Shown here one piece after another: positions 28,324 to 40,300 of a DNA stretch of 64,000 nt. Position 1 is the stretch's first letter. Each line of letters opens with the position of its first letter. Both the position numbers and the translations under genes were made by a program. The DNA lies in the NCBI RefSeq assembly GCF_027533645.1, contig NZ_JAQAGY010000013.1:1-64000 (forward strand). The letters run 5' to 3'. Source of the DNA: Paenibacillus caseinilyticus (GTDB lineage: Bacteria > Bacillota > Bacilli > Paenibacillales > NBRC-103111). The notes beneath the pieces are model-generated. The model was given only the letters and a program-made list of their open reading frames with translations, was not told where the DNA came from and searched no databases.

Positions 28324-31300
28324 AGGACCCTCCGTTCCCGGGTAGCTTCCCTTGGATTGAGTGGTTGATTGCGCTTGATTTCGTCTACCGCCCGGTCGAT
28401 GGAGATCGAATCGCTCAGGAGGAGGTCGAGCAGACCCTCATAGAAGGCGCTGTCGAACGCTTCCTCCCCTAGAGACGCTTCCGGCTGGGAGAGAGGGGCC
28501 GGCGAGGAGGCTGGAGCCTCTTCTCCGAGGAGCTGTGGCCGGTCCGTCGGAGCCTTCGGCATGCTGCTTAGCGAATTCCCGCCGCCCCCTTGCCTTTCAC
28601 TCCGGCTGGCGAACAGCCTCGCTCCCTCTCCGCGCTCCAGTCCGTCAGTAATCCAGTAGCGTTCCCTGACGAACGGGTACGTCGGCAGGCCGATCCTCCG
28701 CGGCTTCGGACGGCCAGCATAGAGCTGCGTCCAGTCCAGCGGAAGCCCCTTCACCCACAGGTTCAGAAGCTTCTGCACCTTCCTGCGCTGCATCCATTTG
28801 CCTACGGTCTCCTGCATTTCCTCATCGGCGGCGAGCATGGAGATCATCTCCTTGTTCGGCTTCACCTGCCCGCGGAACATTGTGGTGGCATCCTTCGGGC
28901 TCTCCAGCCACTCGGCCAGTCTCTCTTCGAGTTCGCGTACCGATGTCACGACCCAGGCCGCGCGTTCTTCCATCGCCTCGCGGCCGACTTGAAGCGTGTA
29001 AGCGATCGATGGAAGCTCTCCGTCCCTATAGGCTCGCTCGCGGATTGCCGCAAGGAGCTCCCGGCCTTTGGTCCGGAGCTGCTCCTCCCCTTTGGCGGAC
29101 AGGACGATGGCGGCGGGCTCCGGTGATGCGTCCGGCAGTTCGGCAGAGAGACTGCCGGACGGGATATACTCCTCGACCACCAGATGCGCATTGGCTCCGC
29201 CCGCTCCGAAGGACGAGATCCCTGCTCTGCGCGGGTATTCCTTCTCTTCCCCGTGAATCCGGACCACCGGGCGATTCCAGTCGGCCAGCTTCTGCTGGAC
29301 CGTGAACGGCGTACGGCTGAAGTCGATATTCGGATTCGGCTGCTCGGCGTGGAGCGAAGGCGCCAGCTGGCGGTGGCGGAGCTGCAGCAGGACTTTGGTC
29401 AAGCCGGCGATCCCGGCGGCGCTCTCCGCATGGCCAATGTTGGATTTGACCGAACCGACCGCGCAGTACTGCGTATCCTCGCTGTCCTGCTCGAAGGCCC
29501 GGGTCAAGCCCGCGATTTCGATCGGATCGCCCAATGCCGTTCCCGTCCCGTGGGCCTCCAGATAGCTCACGGTCCGGGCATGCACTCCCGCCCTCTTCAG
29601 CGCACCGGAGACAAGCTCCGCCTGGGCGGCTGGGTTAGGGACCGTATAGCCGTTCGTTTTGCCTCCGGCATTGAGCATGCTGCCCTTGATGACCCCGTAG
29701 ATCCGGTCGCCGTCCGCCACCGCTTGCTCCAGCGGCTTGAGCAGCACCGCGCCGACGCCCTCTCCGTCGACGAATCCGTCCGCACCCGCCCCGAAGGAAC
29801 GGCACTCGCCGCCCGCCGAGAGCATATTCATTGCGGATAACCTGAGATAATGGGACGGATCCAGGATGAGATTGACACCACCGGCGATCGCGCATTCGCT
29901 GCTCCCGCTGTATATGCTCTCGAGCGCCAGGTGAATGGCGGTGAGGGAAGACGAGCAAGCCGTATCGACCGCAAGGCTAGGACCCTGGAAGTTGAACAGA
30001 TACGAGACCCGGTTGGCGATGGACCAGTAGCTGGAGCCCGTCGGGTAGCTGCCGTTCATGGCTCCCGCGAAGACGCCTACTCTCCTGCTCCCTCCGCCCA
30101 AGGCGGAAGGCGTATAGCCCGCGTCCTCGATGCACTCGTAGGCGGTCTCCAGGAAGAGCCGCTCCTGCGGGTCCATCTGCTTCGCTTCCTTCGGCGAGAT
30201 CCCGAAGAACAAGGGATCGAACCGGTCGACGCCTTCGAGGAAGCCGCCCCACTTCGTATACATGGTGCCTTTGGCTCCCCGCTCTTCGTCGTAATACTCG
30301 CTCCAATCCCAGCGCTCCCTTGGGACCTCGGTGATGCCGCTCCGGCCGTTCTTCAGGTTCTCCCAGAATTCGTCCACCGTACCGGCACCGGGATAGCGGC
30401 CGGCGAGACCGATAATGGCCACATCCCGAACGCCTGAAGCGGCGGCGGGCTGCTGCCCTTCGGCCGTCCGCGGACCGCCAGCCGGAAGAAACCGGGACGA
30501 CCGCCTGGCAGCGGATGTCCAGGGGCTCGATGCCGCAGTCCGTGCTTCTGTGATGACGGTGGCGGGCGCCTGCACGTGTTGATCAGCCTGTGGAGCGCCC
30601 GGGCCGAGCTTTGCGGCCAGTTCCTCCGGCCGTGTCTTCAGCAAATGGTCGGCCAGCGCCTCGATGCTCTGATGCTCGAAGAAGAGCGTACTGCTCACGT
30701 CGCTGAATACCCCGCTTAGCGCGTTGGTGAGCTGTACGACCAGGATCGAGTCGATGCCGTATGCCTCGAGCGGAGCCGCCGGATCGATCTCCCGGCTCGG
30801 CATTTTCAGCGTTCCGGCAATGAGCTCCTGCAGATAGGCGATGCTTCGCTCACGAAGCGAACCGCTCTGTCCGCCCCCGCTGCGATTCGCAGGAGGCTCT
30901 GGCAAGGCAGCCTGCGGCTTAGCGATGGAGATAGCCGGCTTCTTCGTAAGCACCTCACTGCTGCGCCGCTGCCGGACCACCCCGTCGCTCTCCGCCACGA
31001 GGATCTGCTGTCCCCAATCGTGCGCCTGCTCCGCCGGGAAGAATACGGAACGGAAGCCTTCGTTCTCGAGGACGGTCCGCCACGAATCTGGCGTCAATCC
31101 GGGCGAGCCCGGCAGGCGGAGATGGGCATCGCGGTACCTCCACCAGCCGTCGAGCAGGCCGAAGGTCAGATGGGTGAACAAGGAATGGCCATGCAGTTCA
31201 TTGAGAAGAAGCAGGCCATTCTTCTTGAGCACCGCCTTGGCGTTGCGCAGCGTCTGACGGATATCCTGCGTCGCATGCAGGACGTTGGCCGCAATCGCGA

Positions 31301-34300
31301 TATCGTACTCGCCCGAGAGGAACGGCTGATCCGGGCCGGGCGACTCCACATTGAATATGCCGTAGGACAGGAACGGATTGTCCGGTCCGTACGTTTGCTC
31401 CGCATGGAGCAGGAAGGCTTTGGATATATCCGTATAACCGTATTCCTGGATGTGCTCCCGGTAAGGCTTCAGCTTCTGCAGGACTCCGGCGCTCGTGCCG
31501 CCGGTACCCGCGCCAATCTCCAGGATGCGGATCCGGGCGGCCGGATCCTGCTGAACGCGCTGCCGCACGTAGGCGGACACCGCATTGCCGACCACCTCGT
31601 TGAAGGCGTCCGCGACTGCGTTGTGCTTATAGACTCCTTCGACCAGCGCCATGGAGGAGCCCGGGAAGATGACATCTGTGGCGGGACGCCTGCCGGTCAG
31701 AATGTCCGGCAGGGCCCGCAGCGTCGTCTCCACCAGGGCGGTCTGGGCAGACATGCTGCCCGCCTGCCGCCAGCTCAGCTTCCGCTGTTCCCACTCCGCC
31801 CACAGGGCGTCCGGATCTTCGGCTGCCCCGGCCCCGGCCCCGTCCGCCGGAAGAAGATTCGCATCCGTCTCTTCCGGCCGGCTCCCGTAAGCTTCGAGCA
31901 GAGCAAGGCCGGCCTCGAGCCACGGCTTGTATTTGGCCTGCAGGCCGTCTACTTCCGCAGCGCCTGCCTGCCCGCTATCCTCTTGCCGGGCGAGGCCGAG
32001 GGGGCGGAGCTGAGCCCGCAGCAGCCTCGCGAGCAGCGCCTCCATCTCCTGCATCGCGCCCCTGCCTCGTTCGTCCAAGGCGGCTGTCGGCGCCGCCTGA
32101 GAGCCTAGCTCCCCGGCCACCGTGCGGATCAGAGAGGGGGAGGCCTCTGCATAAGCCGTCAAGACATCGGTCTGGCTGATACCGTCGAGCCGGATCGCAC
32201 GGGTCGTCTTCAACAAGGCGAGTTGATCCGCCGGACCGGCGAGCAGCCCGTTCAGCGCTTCCATCCCCTCCCCGGGTTCGATGGAGCCGAAGCCCATCTT
32301 CGCCATTCGTTCTTGGTACGCCTTGGAAGCTACGATGCCCACGCTGCCCCAGTAGCCCCAATTCATCATTTTGACCGCGCAGGGCCATGCTTCCGACAAA
32401 TGCCGGGCGAAGCTGTCCGCGAAGGTGCAGCCCGCAGCATAATTGCTTTGGCCCGCCGCCTTCGTGAAGGCATTCAGGGAAGAGAAGAAGAGCACGAAGT
32501 CCAGCGCTTCCCCGCCGAACACCTCCGCCATACGCACGCTGACATCCACCTTCGCGGAGAGCGCACCCCGGAACCGGGCTTCATCCATGTTCGCAAGGCT
32601 CTGATCCGCGAGGACGATGGCCGAATGGACCACGCCATGAATACCGGCATATTGTTCTTTGATCGTGCCGTAGGCGTGCCGCAGGGACTCGGCGTCGGCC
32701 GCATCGCCGGACACATAGAGCGGAGCAGGCCCCAAGGCAGCCAGCCTGTCGATCTTCATCTGGATGGCAGCATCCTTCGGGCGGCGGCCGATCCAGATGA
32801 TCCGTGCCTGGAATGTACGGATCATGTATTCGCTCCATACCTCGCCGATGCCGCCGGCGCCGCCGATGACGACATATACGCCGCCTTCGCGGTACAGCGC
32901 GGGACGCTCTTGCGTCGTGACGCCCTCCAGCGGAAGGAGCTGCTGGCGGTACCATTCGCCTCCCCGGTAAGCCCAGGCGTTCCCCTGCGGATCCGCAGGC
33001 AGGTCCAGCAGATCTTGTACCGGCCAGGCTTCGTCCTTCGCAAGGTCCGCCAGCCGGATGCTCCAGTTCGGATATTCTTTGGCGAGTGAGCCGACCAGGC
33101 CATGCACGCCCGCATGTGCCGGATCGACACGGTCACGGGGCAGAACGCCCTGCGTCTGCTCCGTGATCACCGTCCAGGCCAGCGGCTTGCTGCCGTAGCC
33201 GAGCTCCAGCATCGCCTTGATCGTCCGGAAGAGGCCGAGGACACCGGCCTGCTGCGCCCCGATCAGATCCGCTTCCCCGTGTGGCGTTGTGACACGGCCC
33301 GGTACGATCCAGATCAGATGCCCGATGGCTCCGCAGCGCTCCAGCTTGCCCGCGATCTCCCGGACGGAATCTTCGGGATGCAGAGCAGCCTCCCGTAAGC
33401 CGGGCAGCAGCGAATGCATCGCAGCTTTGGCCGCCGGTGTGCCGCCGGCAAGGACCGCTTCGCCGGATGGCGGCGCGAAGCCGCCCTTCCGGTCCAGCCG
33501 GGCGGCATCCCATACGGGATGCAGCGTCAGCATGCCGGAGAGGCCCGGTTCGGCCCCCTTGCGTGCTTCGGCGTTTAGAGGCTGCGGCCGGGTGCCGGTC
33601 CGGACCTCTGCGTCCAGCAACCGGGAGGAGAATCCGGTCATCCGTACGACGACCGTCCCTTGTTCGGTGCACAGGTCGATATCGAGCTTCTGCACCGTCT
33701 GCTCCGGTCCGCTGCCCTCGCTCCAGCGCACGAACGCCCAGAGGTCGGAGGCGAACCTCCCGTATACCTCCAGGGATTCGAGGGCAAAGGGCAGCCGTGC
33801 CTTCGGTGTCTGCCCGTCCGCTGTCAGCGCGGAGCCGGGAGCAGACGCCGTCCCGCCGGCCATGAGGCCGATCGAGGCTTGGAATGCCGCATCCACCATA
33901 CTCGGGTGCAGGACGAATTCATCCTCTGTGGATGCGATGACGACCGGCAGCGACAGCTTAGCCAGCGCCATTCCTTCGCCCGCGTATACAGTTCCCAGCG
34001 CCTGATGCGCCGCGCCATAGTCGATCCCCATCGTGCGGAAGGCATGATAGCTCTCTTCCGGTGCCAGGACGGCGAGGCCGCACTGGGCCCGGAGTTTATC
34101 GAGGTCCAGATGCGGAGCCGTGCCAGCTTCTCCGAAGAGAAGACGTCCCTGGCTGTACACCGGCATCTCGCCGTCATCGCCGGGCGAACCGCCGTAGACT
34201 TCGAAGGCGATCGTCCCGCTCTCCTCCGGACTCAGGCCAATGTGTACTGCCTCCGAATCCCCGCCGACCGTAAGCGGCCGGGTCCATACCACATCCTGCA

Positions 34301-37300
34301 GCCGCACGGCAGTGCTCCCGCCGCCGCTGTCCTCTTCTTCGCTTAGGCCGCTGGCTCTCACGGCGGCAGCCCGGGCCATCTCCAGATAAGCCGCGCCCGG
34401 CAGCATCCGCTGACCCCGCACGACATGGTCCGCGAGGAAGAACTCCCTGCCTGTGAACACTGAGCTGAACCGCTGCTCGGCGAAGTCCGATGTATTGGCG
34501 TGGAGCAAGGGGTGAAGGTAAGCGGCGCTTCCCCCGGGAACGCTTGAGTTTGTCACAGGGGCTGCGACTGCGGCAGTCGTTGAACTTCCGGCCGTCTCCG
34601 GCAGGACTGGCACCCAGTACCGGTCCCTGGCAAAAGGGTACGTCGGCAGCGAGAGGCGGCTGGGCTTCCGGTCTCCGTACAGCTTGGTCCAATCGATGTT
34701 CAAGCCCTGAACCCACATGTCCAGCAGCTTCGCATATTTTCCTTTGCTGAGCCAAGCCTCGACTGCGTGCTGCAGATCCTCGTCACCCGCGAAGACGGCG
34801 ATCGTCCCGCCCTCGCGCCGGCTCCGTCCCCGGTATAGTTCGTCGATCTCCCGGTCGCCGCGCAGATAAGCTTCCAGCTTATGCGTAAGCTCAGCCACTG
34901 ACCCGGCACGGAGCGCCAGGCGTTCTTCCATCGGCTCGCGGCCGGTTTGGAGCGTATAGGCGAGATCGCCCAAGGCGCTCTCAGGGACGCTTTCCTCTCG
35001 GATGAAGTCCAGCAGCTCCCGCGCCCGCTCCAGCAGCTGCGCTTCCTTACGGGCGGAGAGCAGGACCAAGGCCGGTGTCTGCACGGTGACGGCGTACGCC
35101 GGCGAGGCCATCGCTGCGGGAATGTACTCTTCCACTATCAGATGTGCATTGGCGCCGCCCGCCCCGAAGGATGATATCCCTGCCCGCAGCGGATATTCCA
35201 CTTCCCCGCCGGCCCCTGCGGCCTTCGGCCGCATCCAGGGCGCAAGCTCCTGCTGAACGACGAACGGAGTAGCCCCGAAATCGATATTAGGGTTAAGCAC
35301 GTTAGCGTGCAGCGAAGGAACCAGAAGCCGGTGGCGAAGCTGAAGGAGCACCTTCGTGAGTCCTGCAATCCCGGCGGCGCTCTCGCAGTGCCCGATGTTC
35401 GACTTCGCCGAACCGATGGCACAGCGGAAGCCCTCTTCCCCCTGCTTCAGCGGCCCGAAGGCACGGCTCAATCCGGCGATCTCGATCGGATCTCCGAGGG
35501 ACGTGCCCGTCCCGTGGGCTTCGATGTAGCTGACCGAACGGGGATCGATCCCCGCTTCCTTCATGGCCCTGCCGATCACCTCGCCCTGGGCAACCGGATT
35601 CGGCACGGAGTAGCCGTTCGTCTTGCCTCCGTGATTGATCGCGCTCGCCTTGATGACGCCGTAGATCCGGTCCCCGTCGGCTTCCGCCCGGTGCAGGGGC
35701 TTCAGCAGAACCGCGCCCACGCCTTCCCCGGGCACATAGCCGTCTCCGCCCTCGCCGAAGCTCTCGCAGCGGCCCTTGCTCGAGATGAATTTCCCTTGGG
35801 CGAGCATCAGGTATTTGTTCGGGTGGATCGAGACATTGACGCCCCCTGCCACCGCAGCGGCACATTCGCCCCGCAGGATGCTCTGGCAGGCGAGATGGAT
35901 AGCCGTCAGCGACGAGGAACACATCGTATCCACCGCCATGCTCGGCCCTTGAAAATTAAACCAGTACGAGACCCGGTTGGCGATCGAAGACGGACTGCCC
36001 GCCATCGCAATCCGGCGGCCCTGCTGCTGCTCCTGGGCGCCGTACAGCTGATACTCTTCGTACATGACTCCGGCATAGACGCCGACCGGATGGCGGCGGC
36101 CCTGCTCCCGGTCGAAGCCGAATGTCTCCCGCGTATAGCCCGCATCCTCAACGGCCGCATAGACGCACTGCAGGAAAAGACGCTCCTGGGGATCCATCAC
36201 CTCCGCTTCGAGCGGCGAGATCTGGAAGAACAACGGATCGAACTCATCCACCCCGTCCAGGAAGCCTCCCCACTTGCTGTACGTAGTGCCCAGCTTGTTC
36301 TTATCCTCGTCGAAGTAATGCGAATGATCCCAGCGGTCGCGGGGAATCTCGGTAATCGAGTCTCTGCCGTCCCGCAGGTTCTTCCAGTACTCGGAGATCG
36401 TTCGAGCTCCCGGATAGCGGCCCGCGACACCGATAATCGCGATGTCCAGCGCACTGGTGCCGGGAGTCTGCCCGGGAAGAGTAGTCTGCCGGGCTTCTGA
36501 GGCTGCGAAGCGGGTGCGCCTTCCTGCCCGGGAGGCTGCTGCGGGAGCGGCTGATGTTTCAGCGCCGCCCTCCGGCTGGGGGGCGGCAGCCATTCGGGCC
36601 GTATTGACCGTACTGGCTGTCTCCGCAAGCGTTCCGTCTCCGAGCAGCTGAGTCAGTTTCTCCCGGTGGGCGGACAGGAAATAGTCCGTCAATCCGCTGA
36701 TATGCTGATACTCGAAGAAGAGCGTCTTGGACAGGGAGCCGAATACCTGCTCCAGATCTTTGGTCATACTCATGACCATGATCGAATCGATACCGTACTT
36801 CTCAAGCGGTGCATCGGCATCGATCCGGTGGGCTGGCAGCTTGATCGCCGAGGCGAGAAGCTTCTTGAAGTAGTGGACCGCCCGCTCCCGAAGCGCTTCT
36901 GGCGCAGTACCCGGCGTAAGGGCGCTGCGGACCGGCGCGTCCGGCGAAGCTGGTTCCGCGTCCGGTGTAACCGGTGCGGCTGGTGCGGCCGCTGCTTCGG
37001 AGGTGCCAGGCGCCGGGCTCCACACAGAGGGATACGTGGGCGCCAGATGATCCGCCAGCTCCCGGATCGTAGGATGCCCGATCCAATCCGCCGCCGTGAA
37101 GGCCAGTCCATGCTCCGCCCGAAGGAGGTCGGCTAACCCTCCCATGCCTACGGCATCGAGGCCGAGCTCACTCCACTCCGTGTCGGCTTGAATCCGGGCG
37201 GCAGGCACGCCGAGCGTCACGGATACCGCATGGATCAAGGCGGCTTCCGCCTGGTCCCGCTGCTGCTTCCCGTCTCCAGCCGATCGTACCGATTCCGGTA

Positions 37301-40300
37301 TAGAGCCTTCCCCCGCTCTGCCTGCAGAGCCAGGCATGAACGCCTCCAGCCCGCTTTCCAGCCGGCCGCGGAGCCCTTCGGCGACCAGGACCCGGCTTCG
37401 GCCCGAAGCCAGACTCCGGTAGAACGCACGCAGGCCGCTGGCCGTGCGCAGCGGTACAATGCCGAGCGTCTCTTGAAGGCTCCGCTCCTGCGCCTCGCCT
37501 ATGCCCATGCCGCCATCCTGCCACAAGGGCCAGTGGATCGAGAGAGTCCGTCCCCGGCGCTCCCCGGCGCTGGCTAGTTCGCTGCGGTACTCCGCATACG
37601 CGTCCATGAATCCGTTCGCGGCCGCATAGTCGGCCTGCCCCACGCTGCCGAGCGCACTGGCAGCCGAGGAGAAGAGGACCAAGAAATCGAGGTCGAGGTG
37701 CCGGGTGGCTTCGTCGAGATGCGCCAAGCCGGACACTTTGGGCGCCAGGACGCGCTGCAGGTCCTCCTTGTTCTTCTTCAGCAGGAAGGCGTCCCGCAGC
37801 TCGCCCGCACTGTGCAGAATGCCGTGCAGTCCCCCGTGCTCGGACTCGATGCCGCGGATCAGCGCGGATACCGACTGGCCGTCCGTCACATCCGCCTGCC
37901 GGTAATCGGCGGCCGCCCCCAGGTGGCGGAGCTGCTGCAGCTGGTGCCGCTTCGCCTCGTCGAGCGGAGACCGTCCGGTCAAGACCAGCGACACGTTCTT
38001 CCCCTGCTCCGCCGCTTCCTTCGCGAACAAGAACCCGAGACCTCCGCAGCCGCCTGTAATCAGATATACACCACCGTCTCTCCAAGGCCGTTCCTCGCTT
38101 TCATTCTCCACCGCGGTGCCGGCCTTAAGCTCGCTCCATCCGGCGGTATAGCGCTTCCCGTCCCGGTAGCGGATGACCGCATTCGTCCCGCTGCGGCTGC
38201 TCTCCAGCAGTTTCGAGATCAGTTCGGACCCGCCGGTCTCCGGATCCACCTCCACACGTTGCCAGGCCAGCTTCGGATTCTCGAGGGCCGCCGTCTGCAG
38301 GAACCCGGACAACCCGGCGAATACCCGTGCTTCGCCGCTGTACGGCACGACGAGCTGAATCCAGGCTGATGCGATCGAAGCATCGCCCAGAATTGATTGG
38401 GTTTCTTCCAAGAGCCGCTCCGCATAACCAGAGTAACGCCGGTGAAGCGCCGGCTGCTCTGCCTTCAGAATGACGATCCGGCCGCTAAGCGGCCCTCCCG
38501 CTTCCTCAGCAGCCTTCCGCCAAGCGTCCTCGAGCTCCTCCCGGGAGTGCCCTGTCTCGCACAGCACGATCACATGAAGATGGCCACTCTCCTGCCGGCT
38601 CCTGCCCCCGGTATACACACCGGCAGCCTGCTCGGTCCACACGGGCTCCAGCATCAGGGTACGGAGGGACATGGAGTCTGCGGCCCCTTCCGCAGCTGTC
38701 TCCAGCACACGGACAGCGAAGCCCCGGATCCGGACCCGCACCTTCCCCTGTTCGTCGCACACATCGATATCCAGGGTACGCATTCCCTCCCCGGCCGATC
38801 CCCGGCCGCTGTACCGGATACTCGCCCACATCGACGGCTCGCAGGCTCCTGCAATCTCCAGACTGTCCAGCGCAAAAGGCAGGATCGGCTTAAGGGCCGG
38901 GCCGCTGCCTTCCCCCTGCTCCGCGTCTGCGTTCAGCAGTCCGACCGCCGCCTGCAGCGCCGAATCCAGCATGCCCGGATCGAGAACGACTCCTTCTCTC
39001 CCCTTCCATGCAGACGGCTGCAGGCGCAGCTTGGCTAGAACGTGCCCGCTGCCTATGTATACTTCCTCCAAGCCCCGGTGGGACGGGCCGTAGGAGATCC
39101 CCATCGCTTCGAAGCGTCCGTAGCATTCGGCAGCCGACAGGCGGCCCTCATTGCATGAGGACAGGAGCGCCGGGATATCGAGTGCTTCCGCCTTAACGGC
39201 CGCTGCCGGAACCAAGCTCAGGCGGCCTTCGCTATGAACGGCAGGCTCCTCTTCGCCGCCGGCGCGGCTGTACACTTCATAGGCGATGCTTCCGTCTTCC
39301 TCCGGGTACAGCCCGATATGCACCTCGGCCGGCTCGCTGCCCACGAGGAGCGGACGGGTCCAGGCCACATGCCGCAGACGGATGGCGGACGCCCCGCTGC
39401 GCAGGCGTTCCAGCGCCCCGGCATCCGACGCTTGCTCGAGCGCCGCCCGTGCCATCTCCAGATAGGCTGCGCCCGGCAGCACGCGCTGCCCCGCCACCAC
39501 GTGGTCCTTCAGGAACGGTTCCCCGCCCGTGAAGACGGAAGTGAACCGTTGTTCGGACAGATCGGACGTGTTGCGCTGCAGCAGCGGGTGCAAGGCCGGC
39601 ACCGAAGCGGCAGCCTCCCGCTTCGCTTCAAGCCCGATCTGCGGGAGCGAGAACCGCTCCTTCGCGAAAGGGTGCGTGGGCAGGCCGGATAGCCGTTTGG
39701 CCGTGCCCCGCGGGTACAGACTCTGCCAGTCGATAACGCTTCCGCCGGCCCACAGCTCCGCCAGCTTCCGGAAGTTCCGGGAGTGGGCCAAGTGGCGAAG
39801 GAAAGCCCTGCCTTCCTCGGTATCGGCGAGGTTGACTCCGTCCTTTTTGCCGGAGCTGCCGATATACCGGTCCGCCGATGGAACCAGGCGGCCCGAGGCG
39901 GCCGGTTCGAGCAGCTGGATGAGGGATTCTCTTCCGGCGGCAGCAACTGCGAGCCGGTGAGCCATGCTCTCGCGGGCGGTCTGGAACGTATACAAGAAGC
40001 TCGCGAAGTCTACTTCCGGATGAGCCTGCAGGTAAGAACGGACGGACCGGGCATAAGCCTGCAGACTGTCTTCGCTGGCGGCCGAGAGCACGAACAGCCC
40101 CGCGCCGGATGCCTCCCCGGGAGCTTCAGCCCATGCCTCACTTGATGCCTCACTTGATGCCTCACTTGATGCCTCACTTGATGCCTCACCCATAGGCTCG
40201 GCATCCGTGTGCTCTTCAATGACGAGATGCGCGTTGGTGCCGCTGAAGCCGAACGAGCTGACCACGGCCAGACGCGATCCCCGGGCATTAAGCGGCCAGT

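Noticed and set aside
40132..40190. Short regular repeats that might suggest a CRISPR array
   Set aside because: The 12-nt units are contiguous, have no spacers and are in frame inside a PKS gene.
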